Shown in pieces: positions 5,948 to 11,091 of a DNA stretch of 11,091 bases. The first letter of the stretch is position 1, and the number at the start of each line of letters is the position of its first letter. The notes beneath the pieces are model-generated. The model was given only the letters and a program-made list of their open reading frames with translations. It ran no database searches and was not told where the DNA came from. This DNA comes from Lachnospiraceae bacterium UBA4317 (lineage in GTDB: Bacteria; Bacillota_A; Clostridia; Lachnospirales; Lachnospiraceae). Both the position numbers and the translations under genes were made by a program. The stretch lies in the NCBI GenBank assembly GCA_002394525.1, contig DGUF01000025.1, positions 4,223 through 15,313 on the forward strand, written 5' to 3'.

Positions 5948-6745
5948 TTACATGACATGTATACCGCTGTTGGCCTTTACGATACTCCGGCACCACTCCA
6001 TATGCTCTTCGGACGGTACCTGGACATCGGCGAGCAGGTAAGGGCGGCCCAGTTTGCGGTAGGTGTCCGTCCCCAGCCTGTGGTAGGGCAGCAGCTGAAT
6101 GTGATGCACATGGGAAAGACTGCCTACAAAGCGGCCGATCTTTGTCAGCTCCTCCTCGGAGTCATTGACTCCGGGAATGAGCGGTGTGCGGATGATCAGC
6201 TTTTCTCCCAGGTGTCCCGCGCCCGCTGTCCGGAGGTTGCGCAGGATCTGCTTATTGGAGATGCCGGTGTACTCGATGTGCTTTTCCTCTGTCACGAACT
6301 TCAGATCGACAAAGGCATTGTCTACAGCATCGAGAACAGGCCGCACGATGTCCCAGCCGGCGCAGAGCGTCGTCTCGATGCAGGTATCGATGGCCTCAAA
6401 TTTCGCCCGTCTCAGAAGTGCAAGCACAAAAGCAGGCTGAGTCAGGATCTCCCCGCCGGAAATGGTCATACCGCCGTCTGAATGGAAGTAGAACAGGGAG
6501 TCCTTGCGGACCTCCACCAGGACCTCTTCCACCGTCATCAGCTTTCCATAGGTAATCTTGCCATCCTGTGTCGTCTCGATCTCAGGGCTCTGACTCTCCG
6601 GTGTAGAACACCACTGGCAGCGCAGGGGACATCCCTTGAGGAAGACGACTGTGCGGAAGCCCTCTCCGTCATAGACCGAACTCTTTTCCAGTCTGAGGAC
6701 CATGCCCTGCAGATTTCTGCCTTCATAATTATCCGAATACATCAT
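5948..6745 (-). CDS. Glycyl-radical enzyme activating protein (radical SAM)
   Basis: A 265-residue radical-SAM enzyme that would abstract a hydrogen from Gly767 of the neighbouring GRE, using S-adenosylmethionine and one [4Fe-4S] cluster. The cluster motif CPLRCQWC gives Cys39, Cys43 and Cys46 in CX3CX2C spacing, followed by STPESQ, then SGGEI (96-100), DLKF (147-150), the TPLIPGVND motif (187-195) and LLPYHRLG (218-225), all typical of the family. Only about 25 residues separate Cys46 from the next conserved segment, with no extra cysteines. The 8-cysteine ferredoxin-like insert found in most non-PFL activases is therefore absent, giving a PflA-like length. Two ATGs lie in tandem (6745, 6742); AGGAAAGG (6751-6758) serves either. 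The gene starts 319 bp after the GRE stop behind a separate promoter. Confidence 0.95.
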   Translation of the reverse strand: MMYSDNYEGRNLQGMVLRLEKSSVYDGEGFRTVVFLKGCPLRCQWCSTPESQSPEIETTQDGKITYGKLMTVEEVLVEVRKDSLFYFHSDGGMTISGGEILTQPAFVLALLRRAKFEAIDTCIETTLCAGWDIVRPVLDAVDNAFVDLKFVTEEKHIEYTGISNKQILRNLRTAGAGHLGEKLIIRTPLIPGVNDSEEELTKIGRFVGSLSHVHHIQLLPYHRLGTDTYRKLGRPYLLADVQVPSEEHMEWCRSIVKANSGIHVM

Positions 6746-6824
6746 GCAACCCTTTCCTCTTGTTTCAGAAATACTTCATACAAAAATATTTCGTCTAAAA
6801 ATAGTCGATTTATAGTCTCTTTAT

Positions 6825-6853
6825 ATTATACAATACCCACTCTTGCCTGAAAA
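6825..6853 (-). promoter_or_regulatory. Sigma-A-type promoter of the activase gene
   Basis: On the minus strand TTTTCA (6848-6853) and TATAAT (6825-6830) are separated by 17 bp. The -10 is a perfect consensus and the -35 matches four of six bases. The transcript would start about 70 nt before the activase ATG. A short dyad, ACGG-TTGAT-CCGT, lies just upstream near 6872 and could be an operator. This suggests the activase is transcribed independently of the sigma-54-driven GRE. Confidence 0.7.
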
Positions 6854-6894
6854 CATTTACGCCTGTTGACACGGTTGATCCGTTAAGCTGATTT

Positions 6895-6948
6895 GCCGCG
6901 CCGCATCCCCCGGCTCTGTCGGGGACAGGGCGGAAGCTGCGGCACGGC
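6895..6948. other. Structured inverted repeat between the GRE and activase genes
   Basis: GCCGCGCCGC (6895-6904) pairs, with one mismatch, with GCGGCACGGC (6939-6948); an inner stem CCCCG (6908-6912)/CGGGG (6920-6924) closes a 7-nt loop. Neither strand has a T-run, so it is not a simple terminator. It contains the CGGGGACAGG core seen in other intergenic repeats. It could stabilise the 3' end of the GRE mRNA or be a repetitive element. The remainder of this gap (6746-7064) holds the activase promoter and a weak terminator. Confidence 0.45.
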
Positions 6949-7031
6949 TCATCAAAAGCAGTTATCGACAGGGCTGTTTACGTTTTCTTTTTCAGGATTT
7001 CAAAAACTGACAGCCGGTGACACCCGGTGGT

Positions 7032-7062
7032 AAAAAGCTAACAGCTAAAAGCCGGCAGCTGT
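7032..7062 (-). terminator. Weak candidate terminator after the GRE gene
   Basis: ACAGCT (7041-7046) and AGCTGT (7057-7062) form a 6-bp stem with a 10-nt loop, starting two bases after the GRE stop codon on the minus strand. After the stem comes TAGC, then five T (7032-7036). The stem is short. The region also holds an imperfect 14-bp direct repeat (AAAAGCTAACAGCT / AAAAGCCGGCAGCT). Confidence 0.4.
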
Positions 7063-7064
7063 CC

Positions 7065-9446
7065 TTACGCCCACTTTTCGATCTCTGTTCTCTGGATGAT
7101 GTCATCCTGGATGTCCTTGCCGAGCTCGACGAAGAATGCGGTGTAGCCTGCGACACGGACCAGAAGGTCTTTGTGGTTTTCGGGATGGATCTGAGCGTCG
7201 GTGAGGACCTCGGGATCCACGATGTTGTACTGGGTGTGATAGATATCCAGGGAGCACTGTGTCTTGAGCATGATCATCATATTCTTCAGACCCTGTTCGC
7301 CTGCGAGAAGCTTGGGATCGATCTTGAGGTTCATCTGCGTGCCCTGTGTGAAGCGGGCGTGAGGCAGGTGGCTGATGGACTTCAGGAGTGCGGTCGCGCC
7401 GTTGACGTCCGTGCCGCCGGTCGCGCCGATGCCGTCTGCCAGAGGTGCCCATGCATAGCGGCCGGAAGGAAGAGCGCCGACGCTCTTGCCGATCGGGACG
7501 TTGCCGGAGACGGGCAGCATGCCTGCGGTCAGCTTGCCGAACGGGGAATCATACTGCTCGATCTCGTCGACCAGGAAGTTGTAGATCTCGCCCGCGCAGA
7601 AGTCTGCTCTGGGATCGTCGTTGCCGTACTTGGGAGCGTTCCAGCACATCTGCTGAATGTCCTCGTAGCCCTCGAAGTTGGCGTCGAGAGCCTTGCAGAG
7701 CTCGTCCATGGTGATCTTCTTCTCATCGTAGACCAGGTACTTGACGTCCGCGATGGAGTTGATGATATCGGCCTGGCCGATGATGTTGATGCCGTTGCCG
7801 ACGTTGAACTCGGCGCCGCCGTTGGCGTAGTCCTTGCCGGTTACCATGCAGTTGGGATAGGTCAGGGACAGGGCGGGAACGGGGCGGTAGTTCTCGCTGA
7901 GGTAGTCGAGGTAGGAATTCATGGTCGCCATGGTGTGGACGAAGTACTTGATCTGCTTCTTGATGGCATCCATGAACTGGTCAAAGGTCTCGAAGCTGCG
8001 GGGATCGCCGGTCTCGATGGAGACGAGCTCGCCGGTCTTGCGGCTGCGGCCGTTGTTCATGACCATGTCCACGACACCGCCCATGGAGATCTCGCCGATA
8101 TCGGTGTAGGATTTCAGACGGCCCTCGAGGTTGGTCTCGACACATCCGCAGGGAGTCCAGTCCCATGCCTGGGAGAGCGGAATGCCCTTGTTGAGCAGCA
8201 TCTTGATGCCGGCATCGTCGTGGTAGATGGCGGGCATGGTGCGGCCCATGCGGATGCACTCGGCAGCCTTGCGCAGGAAGGAATCAGGGTTCTTGGAGAT
8301 GCTGTAGCGGACAGTCATGTTGGGCTCTTTGGTAGCCGTGTCCATGGTGGCCTGGATGGTCATGTAGGACAGCTCGTTGACTGCGTCGTCGCCATATTTG
8401 GTGATACCGCCGGCGCAGACCTGGACGGTCATGTTGTAGCCTGCGGAGAAGGCTGCGGACTCGCCGTCCTGGAAGAGGCCCATCTCGGCGATCTTGATCC
8501 AGAAGCAGTCCATCAGCTCCTGTGCGCTGTCCTCGGTCAGGATGCCGGCTGCGACGTCCTGTCTGTAGAGGTCGATCAGGTACTGGTCCATACGGCCCAG
8601 GTTGTAGGAGGAAGCATTCTGCTCCATAAAGATGCAGTACTCATAGGTCAGCATGGACTGCAGGCCTTCGTAGAAGGTGCGGGCGGGATGCTCGGGAACC
8701 CAGCGGTTGACCTCGGCGATCTTGAGGAGCTCAGCCTTGCGGACGGGATCCTTCTCTTCCGCTGCCATCTGCTCAGCCAGATCGGCGTGGCGGTTTGCGT
8801 AGGCAATGATGCCTTCCGCGGTGATGATCAGGGATTTGTAGAAGATCATCTGCTTGAGGACATCCTCGCCGCCTGCAGCGTCCAGGGAAGCCAGCTTCTC
8901 TTCGGCTTCCTTCTTGATGCCGCCGACGCCCTTGGCCAGGAGGGTTCTCCAGCCGGGGGTGTTCTCGCCGTAGCCGCGGACGAACTTCTTGTCGACATAG
9001 AGCATGCCGCCGTCGCGCATGGTGCGGACATCATCGGGCATCATGGCATTCCAGCGGTCCAGCACGCACTTGCCGCGCCAGTAGGGGGCGACCTCTTCCA
9101 TGAAGAGCTTCTTGTTCTCCTCGGAGAGATAGAAGGGATCATAGGTGCGGGTGCTGATGGTGTCGAGCTCCTTCTCGATAACGGAGCAGGCGGAATCGGG
9201 ATTCAGGATACCTGCGCGGGGCTTGAAAGCAACGCCGCCGACCAGCAGCTCATTGTCCTGGATGTAGATAGGCTTGTTCTCATAGACGGTCTTCATGGCT
9301 GTTGCCTTCTGGATAGCCCAGGGCTGACCCTCGGTGGCCTTGAAGCCCTGTGTCACATAGTAGGCATCCAGAATATCCATCTCGATGCGGTGGGAGAAGT
9401 AGTTCTCACGCAGCTTGTTGATTCTGTTCATATACTCTTTTGCCAT
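7065..9446 (-). CDS. Glycyl radical enzyme, Cys-X-Glu type (dehydratase/decarboxylase-like), substrate unknown
   Basis: A 793-residue oxygen-sensitive cytoplasmic enzyme with the complete GRE architecture. The N-terminal PFL-like domain includes TEGQPWAIQKA (38-48) and ELLVGG (66-71). The catalytic loop TPCGCVETN (431-439) places the thiyl radical on Cys435 with Glu437 two residues on. The C-terminal glycyl-radical motif VRVAGYTAFF (763-772) has Gly767. Cys-X-Glu is typical of choline lyase, diol and hydroxyproline dehydratases and arylacetate decarboxylases; PFL instead has adjacent cysteines. The family position that reads NGHS in glycerol/diol dehydratases reads NASS (277-280), so the substrate-binding His is Ser279. 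Cys433, two before the catalytic Cys, is unusual. I cannot assign a substrate. No small Fe-S subunit gene, as in 4-hydroxyphenylacetate decarboxylase, is nearby. AGGAGG (9453-9458) lies 6 nt before the ATG. Transcription appears to be sigma-54-dependent. Confidence 0.95.
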   Translation of the reverse strand: MAKEYMNRINKLRENYFSHRIEMDILDAYYVTQGFKATEGQPWAIQKATAMKTVYENKPIYIQDNELLVGGVAFKPRAGILNPDSACSVIEKELDTISTRTYDPFYLSEENKKLFMEEVAPYWRGKCVLDRWNAMMPDDVRTMRDGGMLYVDKKFVRGYGENTPGWRTLLAKGVGGIKKEAEEKLASLDAAGGEDVLKQMIFYKSLIITAEGIIAYANRHADLAEQMAAEEKDPVRKAELLKIAEVNRWVPEHPARTFYEGLQSMLTYEYCIFMEQNASSYNLGRMDQYLIDLYRQDVAAGILTEDSAQELMDCFWIKIAEMGLFQDGESAAFSAGYNMTVQVCAGGITKYGDDAVNELSYMTIQATMDTATKEPNMTVRYSISKNPDSFLRKAAECIRMGRTMPAIYHDDAGIKMLLNKGIPLSQAWDWTPCGCVETNLEGRLKSYTDIGEISMGGVVDMVMNNGRSRKTGELVSIETGDPRSFETFDQFMDAIKKQIKYFVHTMATMNSYLDYLSENYRPVPALSLTYPNCMVTGKDYANGGAEFNVGNGINIIGQADIINSIADVKYLVYDEKKITMDELCKALDANFEGYEDIQQMCWNAPKYGNDDPRADFCAGEIYNFLVDEIEQYDSPFGKLTAGMLPVSGNVPIGKSVGALPSGRYAWAPLADGIGATGGTDVNGATALLKSISHLPHARFTQGTQMNLKIDPKLLAGEQGLKNMMIMLKTQCSLDIYHTQYNIVDPEVLTDAQIHPENHKDLLVRVAGYTAFFVELGKDIQDDIIQRTEIEKWA

Positions 9447-9617
9447 GGAAATCCTCCTTTTTGATTCTTACGGCTTTTTACTTTTCGATTTGTCTTTTCA
9501 GGAAATGTGTTTACAGGATCCGCTTTCGGTAATGGGCTTTGTTTCTTTCTCTGTCTCTTTGTTTTTCTGCCCCGGCCCCTGCCGGAGCCTCTCGTTTTGT
9601 CTTTGCCCTTTATTAAA

Positions 9618-9633
9618 AGCAATTGCCGTGCCA
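9618..9633 (-). promoter_or_regulatory. Sigma-54 (-24/-12) promoter of the GRE gene
   Basis: The minus strand reads TGGCACGGCAATTGCT, matching the sigma-54 consensus TGGCAC-R-N4-TTGC-W at every defined base: GG at 9631-9632 and GC at 9619-9620, with standard spacing. The start of transcription would be near 9608, giving a leader of about 160 nt before the GRE ATG. Sigma-54 promoters need an ATP-driven enhancer-binding protein; none is encoded in this window, so the activator lies elsewhere. This is the strongest regulatory signal here. Confidence 0.85.
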
Positions 9634-9671
9634 GAAGTCGGAAATGATTTGCAGATTTTTTTAGAAAATGC

Positions 9672-9701
9672 AAAAAAACCGCGTAACTACGCGGTTTTTT
9701 T
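9672..9701. terminator. Perfect bidirectional intrinsic terminator
   Basis: Seven A (9672-9678), then CCGCGT-AACT-ACGCGG (9679-9694), then seven T (9695-9701). The sequence is fully palindromic and so works on either strand. It lies between the TGCAAAA dyads and the sigma-54 promoter, and would stop read-through from the EamA side before the GRE promoter, making the GRE depend on its own promoter. Confidence 0.93.
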
Positions 9702-9738
9702 GGTAGAAATTCTTTATTTTTGCACACAGGGGAATTCT

Positions 9739-9829
9739 TTTTGCAGGGGTGCAAAACTGCAAATTGTACCTGAAAAGGTGCAAAATTCCTATGCAATTTT
9801 GCACCGGGATGCAGAATTTTTTGCACCCC
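9739..9829. promoter_or_regulatory. Cluster of TTTTGCA/TGCAAAA dyads, likely enhancer (UAS) for the sigma-54 promoter
   Basis: TTTTGCAGGGGTGCAAAA (9739-9756) is a perfect 7-bp dyad with a 4-bp spacer. A second imperfect dyad, TTTTGCA-N6-TGCAGAA, lies at 9797-9816. Further half-sites occur at 9717-9724, 9758-9763, 9779-9785 and 9817-9825. The same bases also form nested longer inverted repeats: GGTGCAAAATT (9777-9787)/AATTTTGCACC (9795-9805), and an outer arm at 9745-9756 with 9819-9830. The dyads are centred roughly 120 and 180 bp upstream of the -24/-12 element, the normal distance for enhancer-binding-protein sites. A structured RNA is the alternative reading. Confidence 0.7.
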
Positions 9830-9891
9830 TTTGTCTCCCGGCGGGGCAGGGCCTGACGTTTTTTTCGTGAAATACCGAATGAAAAAAGTCC

Positions 9892-9991
9892 GGAGGCTGT
9901 ACGGGAAAGGCATTTTCCGCGGTTCCCAGAGGCTGTCCAGGAAAGGCGTTTTTCCGCGGTTCCCGGAGACTGTACGGGAAAGGCGTTTTTC
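9892..9991. repeat. 37-bp tandem repeat between EamA and the GRE control region
   Basis: Two full units (9892-9927, 9928-9964) and a third that matches for about 27 bp (from 9965) follow one another. The unit begins GGAGGCTGTACGGGAAAGGC, continues with a T-rich stretch and ends CCGCGGTTCCC. Copies differ at several bases. No gene lies here. It follows the EamA terminator and does not overlap that gene's stop, unlike four other arrays in the window. Confidence 0.9.
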
Positions 9992-10016
9992 TGGAGGCTG
10001 CGGGAACTGTCCGGGC

Positions 10017-10040
10017 GAAAATCCCGGAAAAATCCGGGAT
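10017..10040 (-). terminator. Terminator of the EamA gene
   Basis: ATCCCGG (10021-10027) and CCGGGAT (10034-10040) form a perfect 7-bp stem with a 6-nt loop. On the minus strand four T follow immediately. It starts 7 bases after the EamA stop. The U-run is short, so some read-through is likely; the second terminator at 9672-9701 would catch it. Confidence 0.65.
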
Positions 10041-10047
10041 GACCCGG

Positions 10048-10965
10048 TCAGGCCCCCTCTTCCGTCCCCAGGATATAGAGGATAATGCCGGCGATGACCA
10101 CCAGGCCGCCCGCGATCTGATTCCATGTCGGGACCTCCCCGAGAATGACCAGGGCCACGAGAGCGGTCGGTATGGGGGCCAGAATCTTCAGGATGGCCAG
10201 CAGGGTCGGACTGATATATTTGACGGACCAGGTGTAGATGCTGTGGCAGCAGAATGTGCCGAATACCGCCATTCCGAAAGCGGAAATATAATTATTGACC
10301 CCGTAGCCGGTAAAGGAATATCCGCTCAGGGCCACCATGATATTGAGGACCAGGGCCGAGGCGCTTTAGGCGATAAAGGTAAAGACTGTGTTGGACAGGT
10401 CGTCTGTCCGCCGCACATGAGTGCCAATCAGGGTATAGGCCGCCAGCAGGGCCGCGCAGGCCACGCCGCAGAAATTGCCGAAGGGGCCGTTGAGAGCCGG
10501 GCTGTCCCCGTAGGTGATGGAAACCAGGACGCCTCCCGCCAGGGCGATGGCGATCCCAGCCAGGCTTTTCCGGGAGTATTTTTCCTTTCCGGTCAGAAAA
10601 AGGAAGGCCGAGACGAACAGGACCTCCGTTCCCGCCAGGACATTGGAGGCCGTGACAGTGGTATAGCGCACAGACAGGAAATAGGTCACGAAATGGGCAG
10701 CCAGAAAGGCCCCCGCCAGCAGGCACCACAAAAGTGTGGCCGGGCGGATGGCCTTCAGTTCTTTTCTGTAAAAAAGCAGTACGACCGGAAGCATCATCAC
10801 GGCCGCCATCGTCTTGCGGTAGGCAGCCAGCACCAGGGCGGGCGCGTTTCCATATCTGATAAAGATGGAAACCGTGGTGCCGAGCATCATCCCGAGGAGC
10901 ACGGCCCAGACCGGGCCGATCCCTTTGCTCTGAAGCTTTTCTTTTCCGGGTTTTTGATCTGGCAT
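10048..10965 (-). pseudogene. EamA/DMT-family transporter interrupted by an in-frame TAA
   Basis: The full frame would encode 305 residues, the normal length for ten-helix EamA (drug/metabolite superfamily) exporters of amino acids, nucleosides or other metabolites. It is split by a TAA at 10366-10368, after residue 199 (FTFIA). The same frame continues without shift through SASALVLN to ALSGYSFTG and a complete second EamA repeat ending LGTEEGA. The first half has the typical AVLLGMMLGTTVSIFIRYGNAPALVLAAYRKTMAA segment and alternating hydrophobic helices. A single base change, perhaps from a Tyr codon, would explain the stop. GGAGG (10974-10978) lies 8 nt before the ATG. Promoter, reading frame and terminator look intact, so the lesion is recent, or it is a sequencing error. 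The first 199 residues might still be made, but a half transporter is unlikely to work. Confidence 0.85.
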
Positions 10966-11046
10966 TTTCTGTTCCTCCGTTTTCAGGCGACTTTGAGAAG
11001 CGGTCCGGGCGGCGTCAGTCCCGGCCGGATGCCGGTCCGGTTGAGT

Positions 11047-11052
11047 TTTATA
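11047..11052 (-). promoter_or_regulatory. Possible -10 element of the EamA gene
   Basis: The minus strand reads ACTATAAAAC, with TATAAA about 80 nt before the EamA ATG. No good -35 is found at 16-18 bp. The surrounding ACGTCA (11057-11062) and TGACGT (11083-11088) form a 6-bp inverted repeat that could be an operator. Weak call. Confidence 0.3.
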
Positions 11053-11091
11053 GTAAACGTCATTAATAACTTTACTTTGAATTGACGTAGC

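Noticed and set aside
7017..9464. 815-codon plus-strand open frame rich in Val, Leu, Gly, Asp and His
   Set aside because: It lies exactly opposite the GRE gene, which has complete active-site motifs and a good ribosome binding site. The antisense frame stays open because of GC-rich codon use and shows no recognisable domain.
9672..9830. Riboswitch or attenuator made of the nested hairpins plus terminator ahead of the GRE
   Set aside because: The layout fits at first sight, but the consensus sigma-54 promoter lies downstream of the terminator, so the GRE mRNA need not contain these hairpins. The half-site pattern fits protein binding better. It is not fully excluded.

Overview
The window looks like chromosomal DNA from a GC-rich anaerobic member of the Clostridia (Lachnospiraceae or Oscillospiraceae type). 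The grounds are AGGAGG-type ribosome binding sites, an oxygen-sensitive glycyl radical enzyme (GRE) with its radical-SAM activase, a sigma-54 promoter, and a TPR/DUF4037/DUF4125 gene set that I associate with this group. No rRNA, tRNA, CRISPR, transposase or phage gene is visible. All eight genes lie on the minus strand, so the biological reading order runs from high to low coordinates. Most long plus-strand reading frames are antisense shadows of GC-rich codons.

In reading order: (1) 10965-10048, an EamA/DMT-family membrane transporter broken by one in-frame TAA, followed by a hairpin terminator. (2) 10047-9447, a 600-bp control region with a 37-bp tandem repeat, a cluster of TGCAAAA/TTTTGCA half-sites arranged as dyads, a perfect bidirectional terminator, and a consensus -24/-12 sigma-54 promoter pointing at the GRE. 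(3) 9446-7065, a 793-residue GRE with Cys435/Glu437 and Gly767. (4) 6745-5948, its short activase, which lacks the ferredoxin-type insert and has its own sigma-A-like promoter. (5) 5791-5072, an AraC-type regulator with a cupin sensor, followed by a strong terminator. (6) 4678-1922, a TPR protein, a DUF4037 nucleotidyltransferase-fold protein and a DUF4125 protein. (7) 1245-79, a family III CoA-transferase/alpha-methylacyl-CoA racemase-like enzyme with its own likely promoter.

Functionally, the GRE, activase and AraC regulator read as one catabolic locus. An enhancer-binding protein encoded outside the window probably switches on the GRE, and the AraC protein may sense the substrate or a product. 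The GRE has the Cys-X-Glu pair of the dehydratase and decarboxylase families, but the usual diol-dehydratase His position is Ser, so I do not assign a substrate. The TPR/DUF4037/DUF4125 genes look like a separate three-gene system of unknown role built around a putative nucleotidyltransferase.

The most unusual feature is the intergenic DNA. Four of the eight genes (CoA-transferase, DUF4125, DUF4037, AraC) end inside a tandem-repeat array whose unit contains that gene's own stop codon or last codons. The unit differs in length and sequence at each gene (15, 41, about 44 and 18 bp). A GGGGAC core recurs in several of the intergenic repeats.
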